Source: Actinoalloteichus fjordicus (GTDB lineage: Bacteria; Actinomycetota; Actinomycetes; Mycobacteriales; Pseudonocardiaceae). From it: 64,000 bases of DNA. Shown here piece after piece: positions 36,189 to 44,495 of the stretch. The DNA is taken from NCBI RefSeq assembly GCF_001941625.1, contig NZ_CP016076.1, forward strand, positions 4,862,249 to 4,926,248, given 5' to 3'. The position numbers were made by a program, and so were the translations under genes. Every line of letters begins with the position of its first letter. Within the stretch, counting starts at the first letter, position 1. The notes below the pieces were generated by a model. It saw only the letters and a program-made list of their open reading frames with translations, made no database searches and had not been told where the DNA came from.

Positions 36189-39100
36189 TTGCATCGCATC
36201 AGACGCGCGATGGGATTACTGATCGCATCCGCTCTCGCCGTTCTGCTGACCGGGCCGGTGCCCCAGGCCCTCGCCCAGGAGTCCGAGCAGCCCGAGTTCC
36301 GTGCCCTGCTGTTCACCAAGGCCGTCGGATACGTGCACAACTCGATCCCGAACGGGATCGCGATGTTCGAACGGCAGGCCGCCGAAGAGGGCTTCGAGCT
36401 GGTCGAGACCGACGACTCCAGCGTCTTCAATGACGAGGACCTCGCCACCTTCGACGCGGTGATCATGCTCCAGAACTCGGGCATGGTCTGGGAGACCGAG
36501 GAGGAGCGGGAGGCGATTCAGACCTACCTGCGCAACGGCGGCGGCATCACGGCCGTGCACAACTCCCTGGACATGGGCATCGAGAACGACTTCCCCTGGT
36601 GGGACGACACCATCAACGGCGGGGCGCACATGCCGACGCACTCGCCGGGGACCCTGGACGGCACCGCGTGGACCCTGGACCGGGTGCACCCCTCCACCGA
36701 GCATCTGCCGCAGGTGTGGGACCGGGCCGAGGAGTGGTACAACTTCGACCCCAACCCGAGGGGCAACGTCCACGTCTTGGTCGCCGCCGACGAGCGGACC
36801 TACAACCCGGGTAACGACGCGATGGGGCCGGACCACCCGATCTCCTGGTGTCACCGGCCCGAGGGCGGGCGCGTGTGGGCCACCGCGATGGGCCACGAGC
36901 CCGACTCCTACGACAACGAGCCGCTGTTCCAGCAGCACGTGCTCGGCGGTCTGAAGTGGGCGGCGGGCGTCGCGGAGGGCGACTGCGGCGGCACCGTGTG
37001 GAACAACTTCGAGAAGATCACCCTGGACGGCGACACCGACGACCCGATGCAGCTCGACGTCGCCGACGACGGCCGGGTCTTCGTGGCCGAGCGGGGCGGC
37101 GACCTGACCGTCTTCAAGCCGGACACCAACACCACCGTCACCGCGGGCTCGCTGGACGTCTACACCGGCGGCGAAGACGGTCTGGTCGGCATGACGCTCG
37201 ACCCGGACTTCGCCGAGAACGGGTGGGTGTACCTGTACTACTCCCCCGCCGATGCCGACGAGGACATCAACAGACTGTCCCGCTTCACCATCGAGGGTGA
37301 CACGCTCGACCTCGCGTCGGAGTCGGTCGTGCTCGACGTGCCCGCCTACCGCAGCCGGACCTACCCGGAGCCGGGCCACACCGGCGGCGCGCTGGACTTC
37401 GGCATCGACGGCTCCCTGTTCCTCGGCGTCGGCGACGACGTCCCGCCGAACCTGTCGTCGCACTGGCAGGGCTATGCGCCGATCGACTGGCGGCCCGGCC
37501 AGGAGATGCTGGACGCGGCGCGCACCTCGGGCAACACCAACGACCTGCGCGGCAAGATCCTGCGGATCACCCCGCTGGACGAAGGCGGCTACGCCATCCC
37601 CGAGGGCAACCTCTTCGAAGAGGGCACCGAACTGACCCGACCGGAGATCTACGGCATGGGCTTCCGCAACCCGTTCCGATTCCGCGTCGACCCGGAGACC
37701 GGTCACCTGCACGTCTCCGACTACGGGCCCGACCGGCACGGCCAGCCCGACGAGCGGGGACCACAGGGCTTCGTGGAATACGACGTGCTGACCGAGCCGG
37801 TGAACTCCGGCTGGCCGTTCTGTCACGGAAACAACGAGCCTTACGCGCCGTACAACCCGGACACCGGCGAGGTCGGCGAGAAGTTCGACTGCGACAACCT
37901 GGTCAACGAGTCGCCGAACAACACCGGCCTGACCGAGCTGCCGCCCGCCGAGATGCCGCAGGTCTGGTACGACTACGCCATCTCGCCGGAGTTCCCGGAA
38001 CTGGGTTCCGGCGGCAGCGGGCCGATGAGCGGGCCGGTCTACCGCTTCGACCCCGACAGCGAGTCGGAGACGAAGTTCCCGGAGTACTTCGACGGGGTGC
38101 ACTTCTTCTACGAGTGGACCAGGGACTACATCAAGGAGTTCCACCTCGACGAGGACAACCAGTTCCTCAAGAGCAACGACTTCCTCGCCAACGAGACGTT
38201 CAACAAGCCGATGGACATGGAGTTCGGCTCGGACGGCTCGCTCTACCTGCTGGAGTGGGGCAGCGGGTTCGGCGGCGGCAACAGCAACTCCGGCCTCTAC
38301 CGGATCGATTACAACCAGGGGCAGAGCCGACCGGTCGCCGTGGCGACCGCGAGCGCGACCAACGGGCCGACGCCGCTGGAGGTGACCTTCTCCAGTGAGG
38401 GCAGCAACGACCCCGCCGGTGGTGACATCACGCTGGGCTGGGACTTCGACGGCGACGGCACGGTGGACTCCACCGAGGCGAACCCGACGCACGTCTACAC
38501 CGAGCCGGGGGTCTTCACCGCTCAGCTGCGGGTCACCAACGTCGCGGAGCAGACGGGGTACGCGAACATCGAGATCACCGTGGGCAACACCGCGCCCACC
38601 GTGGTGTTCGACGCCCCGCCCAACGGCGGACTGATCGAGTTCGGCGAGGACGTCTCTTACGAGCTGACCGTCACCGATCCCGAGGACGGCGAGGTCGACT
38701 GCGCCGAGGTGCTCGTGCGGCCCGCACTGGGCCATGACGACCACGAGCACGACACGAGCGACATCGCGGGCTGTTCGGGGACGGTCGACACCGCCGACCT
38801 CGGCGGACACCCGGAGGGCGCGAACCTCTACTACGTCCTCAACGGGCGCTACACCGACGGCGGCGGCGAGGGTGTCGGCTCGCTGACCGGCTACGACCGC
38901 CGGGTGTTGCAGCCGAAGAACAAGCAGGCGGAGTACTTCACCGACTCCTCCGGGGTGCGGGTCGTCAACGACGCGGGCGCGGAGAGCGGCGCCAGGGTCG
39001 GGGACGTCAGCGACGGCGACTGGATCGCCTTCGATCCGATCAGCCTGGAGAACATCGACTCGGTGAGCTACCGGGTGTCCTCGATCATCGAGGGCGCCTC

Positions 39101-40385
39101 CATCGAGCTGCGGGCGGGATCGCCGGAGGGTGAGCTGGTCGCGACCACGTCGGTGCAGAACACGGGCGGCTGGTCGAACTACGAGCAGACGGAGTCCGTC
39201 GACGTCGAACTGGCGGGGAGCCACACCGTCTATCTGGTGTTCCGTTCGCCCGCGAACAACTCGCTGGATCTGGACTCGGTCCGCTTCGAGGGTGCTGGCT
39301 TCAGCACGCCGCCCGGCGGCGGTGAGGACACGACGGCTCCGGTGACCACGGCGAGCACCACGCCGAGCGAGCCCGACGGCCAGGAAGGCTGGTACACCAC
39401 CAGCCCCGTCCAGATCACCCTCGAGGCCACCGACGACGCCGGCGACGTCGCCACCACCGAATACCGCATCGGCGACGGCGACTGGACCACCTACGAAGAA
39501 CCGATCACCCTCACCGACGACGGCACCCACACCGTCGACTACCGCTCCACCGACACCGCAGGCAACACCGAAGACACCCAGACCCTCGACATCGCCCTCG
39601 ACACCACCGCACCCACCACCGAGGTCGTGCTGCCCGAGAGCGGGGGGCAGGGTTGGCATGACGGGGAGGTGACCGTGGAGCTGACCGCGTCCGATGAGGG
39701 CTCCGGGGTCGCGAGAACGGAGTGGAGCCTGGACGGCGGCGACTGGACCGCCTACACCGAGCCGGTCACCGTGACCGGCGAGGGCCCGCACTCGGTCCTC
39801 TACCGGACCGTCGACGTGGCGGGCAACGTGGAGGACGAGAAGGCCGCCACCATCCTCATCGACCCCACCGCACCCACGCTGCTGGTGGCCGGGGTGGCCG
39901 ACGGACGGGTCTACGGCGACGCCACCGACCTCGTCCTGAGCTGGCACGCGGAGGACGCGACCTCGGGGATCGACTCCGTGGTGGGCACGCTGAACTCGAC
40001 GGAGCTGGCCTCCGGGGAATACGTGCCGCTGCACCGGCTGTCGCTGGGCATCCAGGAGCTGTCGGTGACCGCCACCGACCGCGCGGGCAACACCACCGAA
40101 CAGTCGGTCTCCTTCGCCACCACCACCTCCACCCGCGACATCAGCCAGCTCATCGACCGATTCCGCGCCACCAACCGACTCTCCCTCACCGCCACCACCC
40201 AACTCCGCACCCAACTCACCACCGCGCGGCTGGCCGAGGCAGGAGGCGACGACTTCGCGACCATCGCGGAACTCCAGACGCTCCAGACCCTCGTCGGCGA
40301 CACCAGCCTCGTCACCGCAGGCGACGTCCGCAGCACCCTGGACCGCGACATTCAGGCCGTGATCGACGCGATCGAGGGAGGGTGA
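36189..40385 (+). CDS. Secreted ThuA / PQQ-type sugar dehydrogenase / PKD / Ig-like multidomain protein
   Basis: A 1398-residue exported protein. The TTG start is fixed by AAGGAG 7 bases upstream; the in-frame ATG seven codons later has no such site. After the signal peptide (ends ALAQ): ThuA-like domain, residues about 38-260 (FTKAVGYVHNSIPNG, GGGITAVHNSLD); a PQQ-dependent sugar dehydrogenase-like propeller, about 275-705 (GKILRITP, GFRNPFRFRVDP, LYLLEWGSGFGGGN); a PKD domain (DGDGTVDSTEANPTHVY); a carbohydrate-binding module (GARVGDVSDGDWIAFDPISL); two OmpL47-like repeats (TEYRIGDGDWTTYEEPITL, TEWSLDGGDWTAYTEPVTV); a further Ig-like domain; and a C-terminal FIMAH-like helical domain (about 1315-1398). 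It probably binds and oxidises a polysaccharide-derived sugar outside the cell. It stands alone. Confidence 0.87.
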   Translation: MHRIRRAMGLLIASALAVLLTGPVPQALAQESEQPEFRALLFTKAVGYVHNSIPNGIAMFERQAAEEGFELVETDDSSVFNDEDLATFDAVIMLQNSGMVWETEEEREAIQTYLRNGGGITAVHNSLDMGIENDFPWWDDTINGGAHMPTHSPGTLDGTAWTLDRVHPSTEHLPQVWDRAEEWYNFDPNPRGNVHVLVAADERTYNPGNDAMGPDHPISWCHRPEGGRVWATAMGHEPDSYDNEPLFQQHVLGGLKWAAGVAEGDCGGTVWNNFEKITLDGDTDDPMQLDVADDGRVFVAERGGDLTVFKPDTNTTVTAGSLDVYTGGEDGLVGMTLDPDFAENGWVYLYYSPADADEDINRLSRFTIEGDTLDLASESVVLDVPAYRSRTYPEPGHTGGALDFGIDGSLFLGVGDDVPPNLSSHWQGYAPIDWRPGQEMLDAARTSGNTNDLRGKILRITPLDEGGYAIPEGNLFEEGTELTRPEIYGMGFRNPFRFRVDPETGHLHVSDYGPDRHGQPDERGPQGFVEYDVLTEPVNSGWPFCHGNNEPYAPYNPDTGEVGEKFDCDNLVNESPNNTGLTELPPAEMPQVWYDYAISPEFPELGSGGSGPMSGPVYRFDPDSESETKFPEYFDGVHFFYEWTRDYIKEFHLDEDNQFLKSNDFLANETFNKPMDMEFGSDGSLYLLEWGSGFGGGNSNSGLYRIDYNQGQSRPVAVATASATNGPTPLEVTFSSEGSNDPAGGDITLGWDFDGDGTVDSTEANPTHVYTEPGVFTAQLRVTNVAEQTGYANIEITVGNTAPTVVFDAPPNGGLIEFGEDVSYELTVTDPEDGEVDCAEVLVRPALGHDDHEHDTSDIAGCSGTVDTADLGGHPEGANLYYVLNGRYTDGGGEGVGSLTGYDRRVLQPKNKQAEYFTDSSGVRVVNDAGAESGARVGDVSDGDWIAFDPISLENIDSVSYRVSSIIEGASIELRAGSPEGELVATTSVQNTGGWSNYEQTESVDVELAGSHTVYLVFRSPANNSLDLDSVRFEGAGFSTPPGGGEDTTAPVTTASTTPSEPDGQEGWYTTSPVQITLEATDDAGDVATTEYRIGDGDWTTYEEPITLTDDGTHTVDYRSTDTAGNTEDTQTLDIALDTTAPTTEVVLPESGGQGWHDGEVTVELTASDEGSGVARTEWSLDGGDWTAYTEPVTVTGEGPHSVLYRTVDVAGNVEDEKAATILIDPTAPTLLVAGVADGRVYGDATDLVLSWHAEDATSGIDSVVGTLNSTELASGEYVPLHRLSLGIQELSVTATDRAGNTTEQSVSFATTTSTRDISQLIDRFRATNRLSLTATTQLRTQLTTARLAEAGGDDFATIAELQTLQTLVGDTSLVTAGDVRSTLDRDIQAVIDAIEGG

Positions 40386-40699
40386 GTACGCATTGATCCG
40401 TTGATCCGTTGATCTTCGGACCCATCACGACCTCGGGGTCGGCGGCCGCGCAGACCGGGCCGTCGACCCCGAGGCGTCTGAAGGACAGCCCCGGAATCGA
40501 CAGCTCTCGTGGTGCACAGACGACGTCGAGTGGTTGCCGTGGGACCGGTGGCCCGAAACAGTGGCCGTCGGCATGAGCGCTCAGACGCGAGGCCGGTCGG
40601 CGCGCACCTCGCCGTCGGCGTCGCCACGGCGGTCCAGCACTCCACCGTCGATCAGCGTCGGCATCGCCCGTTTCACAACCCGACGGGCAAGGCAGCTGG
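40386..40699. other. Convergent intergenic region
   Basis: No gene. It holds three tandem copies of the octamer TTGATCCG-type sequence (40393-40414, third copy partial) and a long-armed hairpin, listed separately. Confidence 0.5.
40431..40474. terminator. Bidirectional hairpin between convergent genes
   Basis: CCTCGGGGTCG and CGACCCCGAGG form a perfect 11-base stem around a 22-base GC-rich loop. It could end transcription from both the dehydrogenase gene and the SGNH gene. Confidence 0.6.
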
Positions 40700-41476
40700 T
40701 CAACAGGCCCCGAAGTGCCCGTCCGCGGACCAGCCTGCGTTGGCCCAGTCCTCGGCGGCTGCCGGTGTGAAGCCGGGGAACTGATCCGCCAGTTCGGCAA
40801 GCAGCCAGGCGGTGAAGCGAGCGGCGCCCTGCGGGCAGGTATGGATGCCGTCGGCGTTGCGGTCGGCCGTGCCGTCCCGGATCTCCGTATAGGCGGTGCC
40901 CCATACTTCGCCCGCGTCGAGCACCCTTGCCTGACCGGACGACTCCGCCGCGACCGCCCTGGCGGCGTCGGCGGTGCGATCGAGATCTGCCATGTGCGGT
41001 TCGTAGAAGTCGTCGGGCCTGATCGGCGGCACGGTGACGAAGACCAGTTCCGCGCCTGCCTCGGTGACCGTGGTCGACAACCGGTCGTAGCCTGCCTCCT
41101 GCTCCGCCTGGGTGCCCCAGTCGTAGGTGGTGATCTGGTAGACGACCGCGTCTGCCTCAGCAGTGGCGATCTGCTCGGGAAGCTCCGTCCAGTGCTCCTC
41201 GGCGAACGGCCCGACGACATTCCCGCCGCCCTCGGAGGCCAGGGATTCGAACTCGACGCCGCTGGCCTCGAACGCGGCGGCCAACGGCAGCGCCTCGCCG
41301 ACCGCGATGGAGTCGCCGATGAACAGCACCTTGGACAGTCCGGGCTCGGTGGCGGCGTCCGCCGCCGTTGCGTCGGTCGCCGCCGTTGCGTCATTCGCAG
41401 TGGACTCGCCGGAGCAGCCGGCAGCCAGCAGGAGCAGGCCGCTCAGGCCGAGGACGAGGCTCGGTGTCTTGGTCAT
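40700..41476 (-). CDS. SGNH-hydrolase-type lipoprotein
   Basis: A 258-residue lipoprotein: lipobox LLAAGC, then an Ala/Thr/Asp linker with short repeats (DATAATDATAADAAT). The SGNH block I motif is VLFIGDSIAVGEALPL, with the nucleophile Ser. A Gly/Asn position lies in SEGGGNVVGP, and the C-terminal catalytic Asp/His are likely in NADGIHTCPQG. This is the esterase/acyl-transferase fold often paired with acyltransferase-3 proteins that decorate cell-surface glycans. The acyltransferase gene 3 kb away shares its 27-base leader. It is divergent from the response regulator gene. Confidence 0.85.
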   Translation of the reverse strand: MTKTPSLVLGLSGLLLLAAGCSGESTANDATAATDATAADAATEPGLSKVLFIGDSIAVGEALPLAAAFEASGVEFESLASEGGGNVVGPFAEEHWTELPEQIATAEADAVVYQITTYDWGTQAEQEAGYDRLSTTVTEAGAELVFVTVPPIRPDDFYEPHMADLDRTADAARAVAAESSGQARVLDAGEVWGTAYTEIRDGTADRNADGIHTCPQGAARFTAWLLAELADQFPGFTPAAAEDWANAGWSADGHFGAC

Positions 41477-41554
41477 GGCGTCGACTGTGCCGAGGCCGTG
41501 TCCTGCCGCCGCCCCCGCTGTGTCCCAGTTGCGTCGCAGGGGACCCGTCGCAGG
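41477..41554 (-). promoter_or_regulatory. Leader shared with the acyltransferase gene, plus GTCGCAGG direct repeats
   Basis: The 27 bases just before the ATG (GGACACGG... CACAGTCG... CGCC) match the 27 bases before the acyltransferase ATG at 24 positions. Upstream, GTCGCAGG occurs at 41533-41540 and 41547-41554 (plus-strand reading), a direct-repeat layout typical of OmpR-family binding sites. Confidence 0.6.
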
Positions 41555-41589
41555 CGCGGGGCCGTCGCTGCCGGGTCGATACTGGGCGG

Positions 41590-42261
41590 GTGGCCACGCT
41601 TCTGCTCATCGAGGATGATCCCCTGGTCCGACGCGGGTTCCAGCTGGCGCTGAGCAGACACGGGCATGACGTCCGCACGGCGGACTCCGGCGAGGAAGGG
41701 TTGCGAGAGTTCCACTCGGCCAGGCCGGACCTCGTGGTGCTCGACCTGATGCTGCCGGGCATCGACGGATTCCAGGTGTGCCGCCGTATCCGGGCCGTCG
41801 GTGATGTACCAGTGATCATGCTGACCGCGATGGGCGACGACTTCGACGTCGTCGGTGGTCTGGCGGCAGGCGCGGACGACTACGTCGTGAAGCCCGCCCA
41901 GCCCTCCGTGCTCGACGCGCGGATTCGTGCCGTGCTGCGCCGCAGCGCGGGTCACGACGGCGTGCGAGTCCATCGCGACCTGCACATCGACACCACGGCG
42001 TTGACGGTGTCGCTGCATGGCAGGCCGGTGCCGCTCTCACCGACGGAGCTGCGACTGCTGCTGACCCTGTCGCGCGCCCCTGGGCGGGTGTTCAGCAGAC
42101 AACTGCTGCTGGAGGAGGTCTGGGAGCACGACTACCTCGGCGACTCCCGCCTGGTCGACAACTGTGTGCAGCGGCTGCGGGCGAAGATCGAGGACGTTCC
42201 GGCCGCCCCGGAGTACATCCAGACCGTGCGCGGGTTCGGGTACCGGTTCGGGCCGGTATGA
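41590..42261 (+). CDS. OmpR-family response regulator
   Basis: A 223-residue response regulator. The receiver has the acidic pair in LLIEDDPLV, phospho-acceptor Asp52 in LVVLDLMLPG, and Lys101 in YVVKPAQP. A winged-helix DNA-binding domain follows (LSPTELRLLLTLSRAPGRVF, then RLRAKIEDVP and VRGFGYRFGPV). The GTG start begins the receiver; the longer upstream frame is antisense to the SGNH gene. There is no clear ribosome site, and GATACT lies 8 bases upstream, so the transcript may be leaderless. It overlaps the kinase gene by ATGA. Confidence 0.92.
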   Translation: MATLLLIEDDPLVRRGFQLALSRHGHDVRTADSGEEGLREFHSARPDLVVLDLMLPGIDGFQVCRRIRAVGDVPVIMLTAMGDDFDVVGGLAAGADDYVVKPAQPSVLDARIRAVLRRSAGHDGVRVHRDLHIDTTALTVSLHGRPVPLSPTELRLLLTLSRAPGRVFSRQLLLEEVWEHDYLGDSRLVDNCVQRLRAKIEDVPAAPEYIQTVRGFGYRFGPV

Positions 42262-43718
42262 CGAAGAGGGCGCGGGCAGTGCCGAGCAGGCAGCGAACGA
42301 GGGAACTGCGGCGGACGCTGTGGCCGCGTGGGCTTCGTGCGCGATTGCTGGTCGCCTTCGTACTGGTCACGGTGCTCGGTGCCGCTGCGGCGGCCTGGTC
42401 GAGCGCAGGCTCGGCGAGCACGGCGCTGGTCACCTCGACTCAGGCGCGGCTCGCCGAGACCATCGCGGGCCAGATCGGTGCGATCACCCCGGAGCTCACC
42501 TATCCACCGGACCAGGAGTCGCTCGACAGGCTGCGCGCGGCCGTCGGACCGAACACGCTGGTGACGTATCAGAACCTCCGATCGGTGAGCGGCGACGGCA
42601 CCGAGCTGATCACCGACGCAGTGCGCACCGAGGTGCGCGGCGGGAACCGACTCGTCACACAGCGGATCGTCGCCGAGGGCACGCCATGGCTGCTGGTCGG
42701 CACCCCGGTCGTGATCACGCAGCCGGACGGGGACAGTGCGCCTTCCGGCATCGAGGTGTACGCCGTGCACGACCTCACCGATGTCGAGCAGCAGATCGAG
42801 GGCTTCACCAGATCCGCGGCAGGCACCGCCGCGCTGGCACTGCCGCCTGCGGTGCTCCTGGCGCTGGTGGCCGCGCGCAGCGTGCTGCGCCCGGTCCGCG
42901 AAGTCCGGGACACCGCGCGGCGCCTGGCTGCAGGCGACCTCGACGCGCGGTCGCCGCCCAGGGGCGCCGACGAGTTGGCGGAACTGACCGTCACTATCAA
43001 CGAGATGGCCGAGTCGGTGCAGACGTCGATGGCGGCGATGCAGCGAATGCAGGCCGACGCCAGGAGGTTCGCCGCCGACGTCTCGCACGAGCTGCGCACG
43101 CCCCTGAGCACGCTGACGGCGGTGGTGGAGGTGCTGGCGGCCACGGCCGACGAGATGGCGGCGGATTCCAGGGAGTCCGCGCAGCTGGCGATCACCGAGA
43201 CGCACCGGCTGGTTCGGCTCGTCGAGGACCTGATGGAGGTCTCGCGATTCGACGCGGGCAGCGCCCGACTGCACAGCGAGGAGGTCGACGTCGTCGGTGC
43301 CGTTCGGGACTGCCTGCGCGTCCGTGACTGGCTGAACCGGGTCGAACTGGTGGCGCCGGAGGAGATCCGGCTCCGCCTCGATCGACGCAGGCTGGACGTC
43401 ATCGTGGCGAACCTCGTCGGCAATGCGCTCCGGCACGGCACACCACCGGTGCGGGTGCGGGTGCTGACCTCCCACGAGCAGGTGTGGATCGAGGTCACCG
43501 ACAGCGGGCCAGGCATACCCCAGCGGGTGCTGCCGTATGTCTTCGACCGCTTCTACAAGGCCGATGCCGCTCGCACCCGTACTCCAGGCAGCGGACTGGG
43601 GCTGGCGATCGCGCTGGAGAACGCCCGTCTGCACGGCGGCGAGCTCACTGCGGACAACATCGACGGTGGCGGTGCGCGGTTCGTGCTGCGACTGCCGGTC
43701 TCCATTTCGGCGCCGTGA
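42258..43718 (+). CDS. Membrane sensor histidine kinase
   Basis: A 486-residue kinase. The first transmembrane helix is LLVAFVLVTVLGAAAAAW, followed by an extracytoplasmic sensor of about 130 residues, a second helix (TAALALPPAVLLALVAA), and HAMP (RSVLRPVREVRDTARRL). HisKA has the phospho-acceptor His in FAADVSHELRTPL near residue 277, and HATPase_c has the N box NLVGNALRHG, DSGPGIP and GSGLGLAI. It is coupled to the regulator gene. The envelope-type neighbours suggest it senses cell-wall state; the ligand is unknown. Confidence 0.92.
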   Translation: MTKRARAVPSRQRTRELRRTLWPRGLRARLLVAFVLVTVLGAAAAAWSSAGSASTALVTSTQARLAETIAGQIGAITPELTYPPDQESLDRLRAAVGPNTLVTYQNLRSVSGDGTELITDAVRTEVRGGNRLVTQRIVAEGTPWLLVGTPVVITQPDGDSAPSGIEVYAVHDLTDVEQQIEGFTRSAAGTAALALPPAVLLALVAARSVLRPVREVRDTARRLAAGDLDARSPPRGADELAELTVTINEMAESVQTSMAAMQRMQADARRFAADVSHELRTPLSTLTAVVEVLAATADEMAADSRESAQLAITETHRLVRLVEDLMEVSRFDAGSARLHSEEVDVVGAVRDCLRVRDWLNRVELVAPEEIRLRLDRRRLDVIVANLVGNALRHGTPPVRVRVLTSHEQVWIEVTDSGPGIPQRVLPYVFDRFYKADAARTRTPGSGLGLAIALENARLHGGELTADNIDGGGARFVLRLPVSISAP

Positions 43719-44021
43719 GCGACGCTTGCGGAGCGAACCGACACCACCGAGCGACACCTGCACAGCGAACCGACACCACCGAACGACACCTGCACAGCGA
43801 ACCGACACCACCGAACGACACCTGTGCGCCGAACCAGCCCACAGCACCACGCTCGGGGTCGCCGAACCAACCAGCGCGAACACTGCGGACACCGTGACCA
43901 GCTGAGCGGATTCGCGCATCGAAGACAGGCGCAGGGCGCACCGAGCCGAGCGACCAGCGTGCGCCGACCGAGAACACCAGGCAACCGGGAACGGCGCCGC
44001 CGAGGCATTCGAAGGGACGTC
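43719..44021. other. Repeat-bearing spacer between kinase and lipoprotein genes
   Basis: No gene supported. Its first third consists of the 32-base tandem repeats described separately; the rest ends with the GAAGGGA ribosome site of the lipoprotein gene. Confidence 0.6.
43732..43827 (+). repeat. Three tandem copies of a 32-base repeat
   Basis: Copies start at 43732, 43764 and 43796. They share AGCGAACCGACACCACCGA, then (A/G)CGACACCTGCAC, with one internal difference in copy 1 and a changed end in copy 3. A shorter degenerate piece (GCCGAACCAGCC) follows. The repeats are purine/cytosine-rich on this strand. Confidence 0.9.
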
Positions 44022-44495
44022 GTGAAGCGGATCTGGTCGGCGGCAGCGGTTCTGCTACTGGCGGGCTGTGGAGTCCAGCCTTCGGGGGTGGTCGATGGAG
44101 TCGAGGCCCCGACCGGCCTGGCACCCGGTGTGACGCTGTACTTCGTCGACGCGAACGATGAGCTCCAGCCGCAGCAGCGGGACACGGGCCGCCTCGGGAC
44201 GATCGCCGAGGCGATGTCCCTGCTGCTGTTGGGGCCCGGACATTCGGCGGTGTACACGGGGATCGCGCCGATCTCGACACCCCGCGTCGTGGTGACCACC
44301 ACGACGGAGCTGATCGAACTCACGGTGCCGTTCACCATCGACGATGTCACCCCGGTGGGCCTCGACCAGATCGTGTGCACGGCGCTGGGCGTCCACGTGC
44401 AGGGCGGCGGGTCGAAGACCACCCAGGTGCAGGTCCGCTTCGTCCAGCCGACCCCGGAGTCGGCTGAGCGGCGGACCTGCCCGCTGATCAACTGA
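44022..44495 (+). CDS. GerMN-domain lipoprotein of the two-component locus
   Basis: A 157-residue lipoprotein: signal KRIWSAAAVLLLAGC with the anchor Cys at residue 16, followed by a GerMN-like alpha/beta domain (VTLYFVDANDELQPQQR, IAEAMSLLLLGPG, TTTELIELTVPFT). In actinobacteria, GerMN lipoproteins such as LpqB sit beside two-component systems and modulate the kinase. The GTG start follows GAAGGGA; the longer frame is the repeat region. The small size (one GerMN domain, no beta-propeller) separates it from LpqB. Confidence 0.85.
   Translation: MKRIWSAAAVLLLAGCGVQPSGVVDGVEAPTGLAPGVTLYFVDANDELQPQQRDTGRLGTIAEAMSLLLLGPGHSAVYTGIAPISTPRVVVTTTTELIELTVPFTIDDVTPVGLDQIVCTALGVHVQGGGSKTTQVQVRFVQPTPESAERRTCPLIN

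Noticed and set aside
36216-40214. 1332-codon leftward open frame
   Set aside because: Exact antisense shadow of the ThuA/sugar dehydrogenase gene, which has a signal peptide, ribosome site and domains.
43732-43827. Possible CRISPR array
   Set aside because: The 32-base repeats are directly adjacent with no spacers and there are no cas genes.
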